Shown: positions 7,929 to 17,665 of the stretch, one piece after another | Layout of the letters: each line of letters begins with the position of its first letter | Numbering within the stretch: position 1 is the first letter of the stretch | Origin: Leucobacter denitrificans | GTDB taxonomy: Bacteria; Actinomycetota; Actinomycetes; Actinomycetales; Microbacteriaceae | Reading direction: 5' to 3' | Length of the DNA stretch: 64,000 bases | Assembly (NCBI RefSeq): GCF_014396385.1 | Contig: NZ_CP060716.1 | Coordinates: 2,108,001 to 2,172,000, forward strand | Notes under the pieces: generated by a model | What the model was told of the DNA's origin: nothing | The model's input: the letters and a program-made list of their open reading frames with translations, nothing else | Database searches by the model: none | Position numbers and translations under genes: made by a program

Positions 7929-8588
7929 ATGCCCCGCCGTGTCGAGGATTTTCGAGGATTGACGCAGGCTAGCAGAGTGAAACTCATGCGAGCCGTGCAA
8001 GATGAGCCCGGGCAAAAGCTCGAAGAGTTGGCTGCTCAGGCCGAGATTCATATCAATACCGCACGAGATCACCTGCGTGTGCTCGAAGAAGAGGGCCTCG
8101 TTGCGAGCAGGCCCCTGGCGACGGGAACTCGGGGTCGACCGCCGGCGGGCTTCTACCCTGTTTGCGGGCCGGGAATGAACCCGAGTGCCGACGAACGAGT
8201 GATGGCGTCGCTGTCGAGGGGCGACATGCTTCGTCGGCTCTACCCATCGCTCGACAGAAGTTCGGTGATCGGAGAGGAGGCGCAGCATCAGATCGATACG
8301 CTCGTTGCCCACCTCGAAGATGTCGGGCTTGAGCCCGACCTCGATCTCGACAGGCTCGAGGTCACAGTTGTGCCGTGCCCGGAGTACGATCTGTGCGACG
8401 AGAATCGAGCTTCGATTTGTGATGTGCACGAGCGCTTGATTCGGGATCAGTTGAGCCAGGTGTCTGGCCCGCTTGAGGTCGAACAGCTTGAGCCTTTTGT
8501 GACTCCTGACGAGTGCAGGCTCACGCTCTCGATGCGCAAGCAGCGGCTGCCAAATCCGGCCATGCCTCCGCGCAAACAGCAACGCTGA
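7929..8588 (+). CDS. Winged-helix transcriptional regulator with a C-terminal cysteine cluster
   Basis: 219 aa. The N-terminal ~75 residues are an ArsR/DeoR-like winged helix (helix-turn-helix around KLEELAAQAEIHINTARDHLRVLEEEGLV, wing at GTRGRPPAGFY). The C-terminal domain carries four cysteines arranged VPCPEYDLC...SIC...DEC (about residues 154, 159, 167 and 197), reminiscent of the Fe-S site of SufR-type regulators, so redox, oxygen or NO sensing through an Fe-S cluster is plausible. It lies between the Moco operon and narK, which makes it the best local candidate for controlling this nitrate island. Cluster binding and target are inference. Confidence 0.75.
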   Translation: MPRRVEDFRGLTQASRVKLMRAVQDEPGQKLEELAAQAEIHINTARDHLRVLEEEGLVASRPLATGTRGRPPAGFYPVCGPGMNPSADERVMASLSRGDMLRRLYPSLDRSSVIGEEAQHQIDTLVAHLEDVGLEPDLDLDRLEVTVVPCPEYDLCDENRASICDVHERLIRDQLSQVSGPLEVEQLEPFVTPDECRLTLSMRKQRLPNPAMPPRKQQR

Positions 8589-8623
8589 ACTCACCTGACT
8601 GGTAATTAACGCAGCCTTGTCGC

Positions 8624-9838
8624 CTACTTCGAGCGTGCCCCCTTGAGCATGCCCGCGACAACAAGCGCAAACGCGCCGACGAGCACGAGTAACCATAGGC
8701 CCAGCGAGTACGAGTTGCTCTCGGGGTGGTAGGTCGCGCCCATGACGAGCGGCGGGAAGTATCCGCCGAGACCGCCCGCAGCCGCCACGATACCGCTGAC
8801 TGCGCCGACCTTCTCTTTCGGGGTCGAAGGCCCGATCCACGCAAAGACCGCACCCATGCCGAGCCCCATAGCCGATGCCATTGCGATGAACGTGACGCCA
8901 GTGAGGATTCCCTCAGCAGGCTGCTGACCAACCACGTACGCAAGCGTCACAATGCCCGCGAGTGAGATGAGCGAGATGATTTTCGGGCCAAAAATATCAG
9001 CGAGAACGCCACCAATTGGGCGCGCGACCACCGCGGCGACGGCGAACAGTGCGGTTCGAGTGCCAGCGCCCACCGGTTCGACGTCGTCTGGATAAATCGT
9101 GACGAGATACTTCGGCAAGAACGTTGAGAACGCGACGAAGCCGCCAAATACGATGCCGTAGAGGAACGACATTTCCCACGTAATCGCAAGCTTAAGCGTG
9201 CCCATGACCTTGGGGAGGAACGGCTCTCGGTTTGGAACCCATTCTGGGGATTCGCGCATGAAGAACCACACGATCACCGCCATGACGAGCATGATGCCGG
9301 CAACCAGAAGATGGGTTTCGAAGTACCCGATGGTGCGCAACAGGCGCGGCGTTACGAATGCGGATACTGCAGTGCCGATCATTCCCATGCCGAACACACC
9401 GGTCGCGAAGCCGCGACGTTTTGGTTCGTACCAGGCGCTCGAGAACGGAATACCAATCGCGAAGATTGTGCCCGCGACACCGAGGTACGTGCCGGCAATG
9501 AACAGCAGAACGAAGCTGCCGATGGACCCCGCGACTGCAACGAGTAGCACCGCAGGTATCGAAATGAGCAGGATAGCCGTGAACATCTTGCGCCCGCCGA
9601 ACCGGTCAGTGAGCGAGCCGGTGATGATGCGACCGAGTGCACCGACCAGCACCGGGGCGGCGAGCATGAGCGAGATTTGCCCCTCACTCAGCTGCATCTC
9701 TTCCGAGTAGAACGCCTGGATCGGGGAGATAATCATCCACGCCCAAAAGCCAACCGTTGAGGCGAGCATGGCGAGAATGACCTGCGTGAATTGACCGCGC
9801 AGATTGCCGGAAGTTGTAGTGATTGCGGTGTCGTTCAT
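8624..9838 (-). CDS. narK: Nitrate/nitrite transporter, MFS family
   Basis: About 404 aa and twelve hydrophobic segments. Nitrate-porter signatures are visible: GALGRIITGSLTDRFGGR after helix 2, GTIFAIGIPFSSAWY, GFATGVFGMGMIGTA, and RPIGGVLADIFGP in the second half. It imports nitrate and/or exports nitrite across the cytoplasmic membrane. I prefer ATG 9838 (GGAG five bases upstream) to the in-frame GTG at 9865, which has no ribosome site. It is divergent from narG, sharing a 202-base control region. Confidence 0.9.
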   Translation of the reverse strand: MNDTAITTTSGNLRGQFTQVILAMLASTVGFWAWMIISPIQAFYSEEMQLSEGQISLMLAAPVLVGALGRIITGSLTDRFGGRKMFTAILLISIPAVLLVAVAGSIGSFVLLFIAGTYLGVAGTIFAIGIPFSSAWYEPKRRGFATGVFGMGMIGTAVSAFVTPRLLRTIGYFETHLLVAGIMLVMAVIVWFFMRESPEWVPNREPFLPKVMGTLKLAITWEMSFLYGIVFGGFVAFSTFLPKYLVTIYPDDVEPVGAGTRTALFAVAAVVARPIGGVLADIFGPKIISLISLAGIVTLAYVVGQQPAEGILTGVTFIAMASAMGLGMGAVFAWIGPSTPKEKVGAVSGIVAAAGGLGGYFPPLVMGATYHPESNSYSLGLWLLVLVGAFALVVAGMLKGARSK

Positions 9839-9921
9839 GAGTACTCCGTTCACTGAAGTCGACACTGTTGAGCCTGAGACTAGCCGTGGATCAGGCTGCC
9901 TGACTAGTGCTTTGCCCGTGA

Positions 9922-9960
9922 TTATTCAGAATTAATCATCAGATGTCACGATCTGAATAA
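9922..9960. promoter_or_regulatory. Inverted repeat in the narK-narG control region
   Basis: TTATTCAGA (9922-9930) and its exact complement TCTGAATAA (9952-9960) are separated by 21 bases, so the centres are 30 bp (three helix turns) apart. It lies between the divergent narK (start 9838) and narG (start 10041). Candidate operator for a dimeric or tetrameric regulator; the regulator is not identified. Confidence 0.45.
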
Positions 9961-10040
9961 ACACGGTGCAAAGGGTTCCAATTCGTCGCAAAAAGGGAGA
10001 CTCTTGGGGAGACAACGTTTTCCGGGGGAGGAGTTCCGCC

Positions 10041-13000
10041 ATGAACGACAGGCCGAACGTGCAGACACACGCTGCAACCGATGGTGCGCTCGCCGACACG
10101 CTACTGAAGATGGGGCGTTTCCTTCGTCCCGGCGAACAGTCGCAGGACTTACGTGCGCTGTTTCTTGATGGTGGGAGGCAGGGCGATGTGTTCTACCGCG
10201 ACCGCTGGGCGCATGACAAGGTGGTGCGCTCGACGCACGGCGTGAACTGCACGGGCTCATGCTCATGGAAGGTGTACGTCAAAGACGGCGTCATCACCTG
10301 GGAAGCGCAGCAGACTGACTACCCATCTGTTGGCCCGAACTCACCCGAGTATGAGCCGCGTGGCTGCCCACGCGGTGCAGCCTTCAGTTGGTACACCTAT
10401 TCGCCGACGCGCGTGCGCTACCCATATATTCGCGGCGTTCTCGCGGAGATCTATCGAGAGGCAAAACGCCAGCATCCAGATCCGGTTGAGGCCTGGGCTT
10501 CGATCGTGGAGAATCCAGAACTTGCACGCAAGTACAAGAGTGCGCGTGGCAAGGGTGGGCTGATCCGCACCACTTGGGAGGAAGCGATGGAGATCGCTTC
10601 GGCAGCCCAGGTGTATTCGGTCAAGAAATATGGGCCCGACCGTATCGCAGGATTCTCGCCGATTCCGGCGATGTCGATGGTCTCTCACGGTGCCGGTTCA
10701 CGGTATCTCAACCTCGTTGGCGGCACGATGTTGTCATTCTACGACTGGTACGCCGACCTTCCCGTGGCGAGCCCGCAGGTGTTCGGCGACCAGACTGACG
10801 TGCCGGAGTCGGCGGACTGGTGGAACGCCGGTTACCTCATTATGTGGGGCTCGAACGTGCCGGTGACCCGCACCCCTGACGCCCACTTCATGACTGAGGC
10901 GCGCTACCGCGGCCAGAAGGTCGTGACCGTCTCACCCGACTACACCGACAACACGAAGTTCGCAGATGAGTGGGTGTCACTCCACCCGGGCACCGATGCG
11001 GCGCTCGGCATGGCGATGGGGCATGTCATTCTGCGTGAGCACTACGTCGAGAAGCGCACGGCTCGCTTCGAAGAGTACATGCAGAAGTTCACCGATTCGC
11101 CCTATCTCGTTGCGCTCGAGCAGCACCCTGACGGCGGGCTTGTGCCGGGCAAGTTCCTCACCGCTTCCGATCTGGAAGACGAGCGGAGCAGCCTACCCCG
11201 TGCTGACTTCAAGACCGTGTTGCTCGACGAGCACGGAAACGCGGTGGTTCCGAACGGCTCACTCGGCCACCGCTTCACTCCAGAGGACGAGGGCCGCTGG
11301 AACCTTGACCTCGAGGGCGTTACCCCGCCGCTGTCGATCGCAGACCTCGCTTCATGGGACGGCGAAGTGCGAGAGATCTTGCTTCCGCGGTTCGACCTCG
11401 CGCCCGAGGCGGGTCAAGAACACGCCGGTGGATCGGGAACAATTCGCCGCGGAGTTCCCGTACGCACCGTTGCGGGTCAGACGGTTACGACAGTGTTCGA
11501 CCTCATGCTTGCGCAGTACGGTGTCGGTCGCGATGGCATGCCCGGTGAATGGCCAACGGGGTATGACGATGCGCAGTCGCCTGGCACCCCGGCGTGGCAA
11601 GAAGAGCTCACGTCTGTGCCACCAGAGCAGGCGATCCGCATTGCTCGCGAGTTCGCCGACAACGCAGATCGCTCGGGTGGCCGCTCGATGATTCTCATGG
11701 GGCCGGTACGAACCACTGGTTCCACTCAGACACCATTTACCGCACCTTCCTTGCACTCACGATGATGACGGGCTGTCAGGGAGTCAACGGTGGCGGCTGG
11801 GCACACTACGTCGGCCAAGAGAAGGTGCGACCGATTACCGGGTACCAGCAGTATGCATCTGCTGGCGACTGGAACCGGCCACCTCGCCACACCATCGGTA
11901 CGGCGTTTTGGTACCTCGCAACCGACCAGTGGCGTTACGATGGATTGCCCGCGGATCAGCTTGCATCTCCGCTGGCACGCGGAAGCTTTGAGGACAAGAC
12001 GACGGCTGATTGCCTGGTCGAATCGGTGAAGCGCGGGTGGATGCCGAGTTACCCAACCTTCGACCGCAATCCGCTCGATCTTGTCGACGAGGCTGAAGCG
12101 GCGGGCAAAGAACCTGCGGCGCACATTGTCGATTCCCTGAACGATGGGAGCCTTGGCTATTCGGTTGAGGATCCAGATGCTCCCGAGAACTTCCCGCGTG
12201 TCGTGCTCGTGTGGCGCGCGAACATTCTCGGCTCGTCGGGCAAGGGTAACGAGTACTTCCTCAAGCACCTCCTCGGTACTGACGCCGCGATTCGCGCACC
12301 CGAAGCGGCCGAGGGGTCGAGGCCCCGCGATATGGTCTGGCACGACGAAGCACCCGAGGGCAAGCTCGATCTGCTCGCGACTGCCGACTTCCGCATGACG
12401 AGCACGACCCTCTTCTCAGACCTCGTGTTCCCCGCGGCCACCTGGTACGAGAAGTACGACCTGTCATCAACCGACATGCACCCGTTCATCCACTCGTTTA
12501 ACCCCGCGATCGCACCGCCGTGGCAAACGAAGACAGACTACGAGTTGTTCGGGCTCATGGCGAAGCGGTTCAGCGAACTCTCCGAGAAGCATCTCGGGGT
12601 GCGCAAAGACATCGTCGCCACACCGCTGACGCACGACACCGCAGACGTGATGGCAACGCCGAAGGGCCGGGTCGAAGACATGCCGCTGGTGCCCGGGGTA
12701 ACGATGCCAAAGCTCACGGTGGTCGAGCGTGACTACCCGAATCTCTTCGAGAAGTGGCGCACGCTCGGGCCTCTGGCAGAGAAGCTTGGCCTCACGACCA
12801 AGGGAATCAACTACCGCGTTGAACCTGAGCTGAAGAAACTCGCAGAGCTCAACGGTACGGTTCCCTCGGGTCCGTTCGCAGGGTCTGTGCGACTCGACTC
12901 CGACAGGCGCGCGTGCGAAATGATTCTCGCGCTCTCGGGCACGAGCAACGGCCGACTTGCCACTCAGGGCTTCAAAAAGCTCGAGCAGCAGACCGGCCAG

Positions 13001-13783
13001 CAGATGGCGTTCCTCTCGGAAGAACACGAGGGGTCGCGCATATCGTTCCACGACGTGCAGGTGCAGCCTCGCAGCGTCATCACCTCACCCGAGTGGTCGG
13101 GCTCCGAGCACGGCGGCAGGCGATACACGGCGTTTGCGATCAACGTCGAGCACCTGAAGCCCTGGCACACCCTCACGGGTCGCCAGCACTTCTATCTCGA
13201 CCACGACTGGATGGAAGACCTCGGGGAGAATCTCCCGATCTTCCGGCCTCCGCTCGACATGCATCGCCTGTTCGGCGACGCCCAGGTCGGTGCGCAGGGT
13301 GTCGATTCGGTTTCGGGCAGCTCCGAGGTGTCAGTGCGGTACCTGACACCACACTCGAAGTGGTCGATCCACTCTGAATACCAAGACAACCTCTTCATGC
13401 TTTCGCTCTCGCGCGGCGGCCCTACGATCTGGATGAGTGTCGAAGATGCCGCGAAGATTGGCGTTCGCGACAATGAGTGGATCGAGTCCTACAACCGCAA
13501 CGGCGTCGTAGTCGCTCGCGCAATCGTGTCGCACCGCATGCCAGAGGGAACGGTGTACATGTACCACGCGAAGGATCGCACGGTGGACGTGCCGATTACT
13601 GAGACGAGTGGCCTGCGAGGCGGGATCCACAACTCACTCACGCGAATTCTCATGAAGCCGAGCCACCTCATTGGCGGGTACGCGCAACTCGCGTGGGCGT
13701 TCAACTACCTCGGACCGACAGGCAACCAACGCGATGAAGTGACGACGATTCGTCGCCGCAACCAGGAGGTGCGCTACTCATGA
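10041..13783 (+). pseudogene. narG: Respiratory nitrate reductase alpha subunit, frameshifted by a 1-base deletion
   Basis: NarG is the Mo-bisMGD catalytic subunit that reduces nitrate with quinol electrons delivered by NarI and NarH. The start is ATG 10041 with GGGGGAGGAG seven bases upstream. The FS0 cluster site is His66-Cys70-Cys74 (HGVNCTGSC) plus a later RGCPRG. Up to ~11702 the frame encodes RSMILMG; it then needs one extra base to read the expected AGTNHWFHSDTIYRTF, which is present in the next frame and continues to 13783. The run at 11699-11702 has four G where ATG GGG GCC would need five, so a G was lost. Total length (~1247 aa) is otherwise normal. The unfixed frame stops at 11765 after about 575 codons. 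True mutation or homopolymer base error. Confidence 0.88.
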
Positions 13784-15423
13784 AAGTAATGGCCCAAATG
13801 TCGATGGTGATGAATCTCGACAAATGCATCGGCTGTCACACGTGTTCGGTGACCTGTAAGCAGGCCTGGACCAACCGTTCGGGTGTTGAGTACGTCTGGT
13901 TCAACAACGTTGAGACGAGGCCCGGCGTGGGGTACCCCCGCGGGTACGAGGATCAGGAGAAGTGGAAGGGCGGCTGGGTCCGTGACAAGAAGGGGCGCCT
14001 GAGGCTGCGCGACGGAGGTCGTCTGCATAAGCTCTCGCGCATCTTCTCCAACCCGAAGCTCCCAGAGATCCACGACTACTACGAGCCATGGACATACGAC
14101 TACGACATGCTTCTCAACTCGCCGCAGGGCGAGCACACCCCGGTGGCGAAGCCGAAGAGCCTGCTCACGGGCAAGGACATGAAGATTGGGTGGTCGGCAA
14201 ACTGGGATGACAACCTCGGTGGATCGCTTGAGACGATGCAAGACGACCCGATTCTGCAGAAGATGAGCGAAGAGGTGAACGCCGAATACGAGAAGGCGTT
14301 CATGTTCTACTTGCCGCGCATCTGCGAGCACTGCCTGAACCCGTCGTGTGTCGCATCGTGCCCGTCAGGCGCAATGTACAAGCGTCAGGAAGACGGCATC
14401 GTACTCGTCGATCAAGACGCCTGCCGGGGCTGGCGCATGTGTATCTCGGGATGCCCGTACAAGAAGGTGTACTTCAACCACCGCACGGGCAAGGCCGAGA
14501 AGTGCACGTTCTGCTACCCCCGCATTGAGGTCGGTCTGCCGACGGTGTGCGCTGAAACCTGTGTCGGTCGCCTCCGCTACTTGGGCCTCGTGTTGTACGA
14601 TGCAGATCGTGTTGCTGAGGCGGCGAGCGTCGAAGATCCGCACGAGTTGCTTGCAGCTCAGCGTTCGGTGCTGCTTGACCCGCACGACCCCGAGGTTGTG
14701 CGCGCTGCGCAGGCAGAGGGCATTCCTGAGGACTGGATCGCGGCAGCACAGGCGAGCCCGATCTGGAAACTCATTCACGACTATGAGGTCGCGCTACCGC
14801 TGCACCCCGAGTACCGCACCATGCCGATGGTTTGGTACATCCCGCCGCTGTCACCAATTGTTGATGTTGTGTCTGGATCGGGCAACGACGGTGAAGATGC
14901 TCGGACACTGTTCGCGGCGATCGACAAGCTGCGCATTCCGATCAGCTACCTCGCCGAACTGTTTACGGCGGGTGATGTGAAGCCCGTCGACCTGGCACTT
15001 CGCAAGCTCGCCGCGATGCGTTCGTACATGCGAGGAGTAAGCATTGACGACGAACGCGACGAAAGCATCGCGAACGCGGTGGGCATGACCGGTCCGCAAA
15101 TCGAAGAGATGTATCGACTGCTCGCCATCGCGAAGTACGAGGAACGATACGTTATTCCACCGGCGCACGCCGAGCAGGCTCACGATCTCGAAGAGATGGG
15201 CTGTTCACTCGACTTCGACGGCGGCCCTGGCATGGGGGGTGCAGGTCCGTTCGGCTCCTCGAGCGGCCAGCAAGTGCCGGTCGCCGTTGAAAACTTCCAG
15301 TCACTGCAGAACCGGCAGACGGCGGATCGCCCGTCGACTCCGGGACGCATCAACCTGCTGAACTGGGATGGAAACGGCACACCATCGGGCCTGTTCCCAC
15401 CCAAGGATCACGAGGGCCAGTAG
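13780..15423 (+). CDS. narH: Respiratory nitrate reductase beta (Fe-S) subunit
   Basis: 547 aa, intact. NarH carries four Fe-S clusters that pass electrons from NarI haems to NarG. The Cys motifs are all present: CIGCHTCSVTC near the N-terminus, CEHCLNPSCVASC, CRGWRMCISGC (Trp in place of a Cys, as expected for the 3Fe-4S cluster), CTFC and CAETC. The ATG overlaps the narG stop by four bases. The gene is undamaged although narG is frameshifted, which argues for recent loss of narG or a base error rather than an old dead operon. Confidence 0.95.
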   Translation: MKVMAQMSMVMNLDKCIGCHTCSVTCKQAWTNRSGVEYVWFNNVETRPGVGYPRGYEDQEKWKGGWVRDKKGRLRLRDGGRLHKLSRIFSNPKLPEIHDYYEPWTYDYDMLLNSPQGEHTPVAKPKSLLTGKDMKIGWSANWDDNLGGSLETMQDDPILQKMSEEVNAEYEKAFMFYLPRICEHCLNPSCVASCPSGAMYKRQEDGIVLVDQDACRGWRMCISGCPYKKVYFNHRTGKAEKCTFCYPRIEVGLPTVCAETCVGRLRYLGLVLYDADRVAEAASVEDPHELLAAQRSVLLDPHDPEVVRAAQAEGIPEDWIAAAQASPIWKLIHDYEVALPLHPEYRTMPMVWYIPPLSPIVDVVSGSGNDGEDARTLFAAIDKLRIPISYLAELFTAGDVKPVDLALRKLAAMRSYMRGVSIDDERDESIANAVGMTGPQIEEMYRLLAIAKYEERYVIPPAHAEQAHDLEEMGCSLDFDGGPGMGGAGPFGSSSGQQVPVAVENFQSLQNRQTADRPSTPGRINLLNWDGNGTPSGLFPPKDHEGQ

Positions 15424-16125
15424 ATGAGTATCACGGCCCTCAAAAACAGAGTCACGCGCAAGCAGGCATTGCCCGATGCGCTCGTTCCGGTAAAGCTGAA
15501 CCGGAACGAGCGGTCGCGCGCGCATATGCTCGCTTCGCTGCTGCTCGACTACCCGACCGAAGAGTGGTTTGCGCGACTTGACGTGCTCGAGCGCGAGGCG
15601 AGTACATTGCCTACGCCGATCGCCGATCCACTGCGCACATTCATTGCTGAGGCTCGCGCCGCAGGCATCGATACTTGGCAGAAGCAGTATGTCGTGACGT
15701 TCGACATGAAGCGTAAGTGCAGTCTGTACCTGACGTACTTCGCGACCGGGGACACTCGCAAGCGCGGAACCGCGCTCGTGACGTTCATCGAGGCCTATCG
15801 AGCCGCAGGGTGGGAAGTTGATGCCGACGAGCTCTCGGATTACCTGCCGATGGTGCTTGAGTTCTCGGCCGTGTCTGAAGACCCAATCTCAGAGGCGCTG
15901 CTTGCCTCGCATCTCGAAGGGATTGAGGTGTTGCGCGCGGCGCTCGAAGGCATGAACAGCCCTTGGGCGCAGGTGGTGCGCACCATCACACTCTCGCTCC
16001 CGCCCGTCGACCGGAAAACCCGCGAACGGGTACTCGCCCTCGTAACAGAGGGGCCACCCACTGAGACCGTAGGCCTCAGTTTTCTCGGCAACCTGCCACC
16101 GTTCAAGTCACGGGAGGAATCATGA
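15424..16125 (+). CDS. narJ: Nitrate reductase molybdenum cofactor assembly chaperone
   Basis: 233 aa, all-helical NarJ/TorD-type chaperone that holds apo-NarGH until the Mo cofactor is inserted; it is not part of the final enzyme. Family features seen: MLASLLLDYPTEEWFARL, QYVVTFDMKRKCSLYLTYF (the typical DxxRxxSLYLTY-like strip, ending ..GDTRKRG), and DHLPMVLEF-like DYLPMVLEF. The start is immediately after the narH stop, and its end overlaps narI by four bases. Confidence 0.93.
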   Translation: MSITALKNRVTRKQALPDALVPVKLNRNERSRAHMLASLLLDYPTEEWFARLDVLEREASTLPTPIADPLRTFIAEARAAGIDTWQKQYVVTFDMKRKCSLYLTYFATGDTRKRGTALVTFIEAYRAAGWEVDADELSDYLPMVLEFSAVSEDPISEALLASHLEGIEVLRAALEGMNSPWAQVVRTITLSLPPVDRKTRERVLALVTEGPPTETVGLSFLGNLPPFKSREES

Positions 16126-16883
16126 ATCCGCTCGACATTGTGCTCTGGGTTGCGCTGCCGTACGTTTGCGGCGCGGTCTTCATTGTGGGGCACATCTGGC
16201 GCTACCGATATGACAAGTTTGGTTGGACGACCCGGTCGAGCCAGACCTATGAGAGTCGGCTGCTCCGCTGGGGATCACCGATGTTTCACTTCGGTATTCT
16301 CATGGTCATCGTCGGCCACGCAGTGGGTCTGTTCATACCGAGGGAATGGTTATACGCCATAGGTATCTCCGAGCAGATGTATCACATTGGTGCGACTGTG
16401 ATGGGCACGTTTGCGGCGGTACTCACGCTTGCCGGTCTCGCGATTCTCATCTTCCGCAGGCGAACCGTTGGCCCAGTGTTTCTTGCAACCACGGTCATGG
16501 ACAAGGTCATGTACGTGTTTCTCGGGGCCGCACTCGGCTTCGGAACCCTTGCGACCGTGGTCTATCAAGTCTTTGGTGCCGGATTCCACTACCGGGAGAC
16601 CATCTCACCGTGGATCAGAGATCTGTTCATCTTCCAGCCCAAGCCAGAACTCATGGTCGATGTTCCGCTGCTCTTCCAGCTCCACGTCATTAGTGCACTG
16701 CTGCTGTTCGCACTCTGGCCATTCACGAGGCTCGTTCACGTGTTTTCGGCTCCAATCGGATACCTGTTCAGGCCATATGTCGTTTATCGCTCACGTGACG
16801 CGGTACAGCAGGGAAGTCGCCCGGTGAAGCGCGGGTGGGATCCGATCACGCAGCCCGACGAGAAGAAGCTGCGCAGGCCGTAG
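16122..16883 (+). CDS. narI: Respiratory nitrate reductase gamma (cytochrome b) subunit
   Basis: 253 aa with five membrane helices. NarI oxidises quinol at the membrane and carries two b haems. Candidate haem ligand histidines are in MVIVGHAVG and EQMYHIGAT in the first half and in LLFQLHVISA and TRLVHVFSAP in the last helices, matching the family. A conserved RYRYDKFGWTTRSSQ loop follows helix 1. The start overlaps the narJ stop (ATGA). It is the last gene of narGHJI and converges with modC five bases later. Confidence 0.93.
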   Translation: MNPLDIVLWVALPYVCGAVFIVGHIWRYRYDKFGWTTRSSQTYESRLLRWGSPMFHFGILMVIVGHAVGLFIPREWLYAIGISEQMYHIGATVMGTFAAVLTLAGLAILIFRRRTVGPVFLATTVMDKVMYVFLGAALGFGTLATVVYQVFGAGFHYRETISPWIRDLFIFQPKPELMVDVPLLFQLHVISALLLFALWPFTRLVHVFSAPIGYLFRPYVVYRSRDAVQQGSRPVKRGWDPITQPDEKKLRRP

Positions 16884-16888
16884 CGGAT

Positions 16889-17665
16889 CTACTCAGTTTC
16901 CACAGTTGAGTGATCGGTCGAGCGGCCGGTTGAGCGGGCGAGTGCGCGAACGAATCGGGTTGCTGGTTCGTCGAGCACCTCACTCACCGATCCTGCCTGA
17001 GTGATCTCGCCTCCCTCAACAATGAATAGGCGGGAGGCGAGCTGTTCTGCGTCGCGCGCATCGTGAGACACGAGAACCGTAGTGGTGGGGTGCTCCTGGA
17101 GCTGTGCGGTGATGAGTTCACGCATGTCCTGCGCGGCCTCCACGTCGAGCGACACGAGCGGCTCATCGACTAGGAGGAGCTGAGGTCGCGCAGCGAGCGC
17201 ACGTACGAGCGCGATCCGCTTCGCCTGCCCACCAGAGAGCTCTGAGGGTCGGTTCGAGGTCAGGGCTGTGAGGCCGATCCGCTCGAGCCATTGACCGGCC
17301 TCGGAGAGCGCGGTCTCTCGATCCACACCCCGCGCGCGGGCCGCGAACGCGATATTCTGCAGCGCTGTCATGTGCGGAAATAGGTCGCCTTCTTGACCGA
17401 GGCTACTCACGCGCCGCTTGCTCGGAGCGACATGCACCTCGCGTTCTCGATCCGCGAGCACACGGTCGCCGAGCTGAATTCGGCCGGCGTCGATGGGGAT
17501 GAGCCCCGAGAGCGCACCGAGCACTGTGGTCTTGCCCGCGCCGGAGGGGCCCATGATTGCGATGGTTTCGCCGGGTAGCGCGTCAATCGTGATGTCGAGT
17601 GAAAAGCCTGGCCGGTGCACGGAAAATGAAGCCGAGAGGGCTGAGGTCTGCAGCGTCTCGCTCAT
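16889..17665 (-). CDS. modC: Molybdate ABC transporter ATP-binding protein
   Basis: 258 aa from ATG 17665, which overlaps the modB stop (ATGA); the longer open frame upstream is a shadow over modB. Walker A GPSGAGKTT (~38-46), Q-loop LGQEGDLFPH, signature LSGGQAKR, Walker B LLLVDEP and the switch His in VLVSHDARDAEQLA are present. ModC proteins often have a C-terminal molybdate-binding (Mop/TOBE) domain; it is absent here, so the gene encodes the ATPase core only. It powers molybdate uptake through ModB. Confidence 0.88.
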   Translation of the reverse strand: MSETLQTSALSASFSVHRPGFSLDITIDALPGETIAIMGPSGAGKTTVLGALSGLIPIDAGRIQLGDRVLADREREVHVAPSKRRVSSLGQEGDLFPHMTALQNIAFAARARGVDRETALSEAGQWLERIGLTALTSNRPSELSGGQAKRIALVRALAARPQLLLVDEPLVSLDVEAAQDMRELITAQLQEHPTTTVLVSHDARDAEQLASRLFIVEGGEITQAGSVSEVLDEPATRFVRALARSTGRSTDHSTVETE

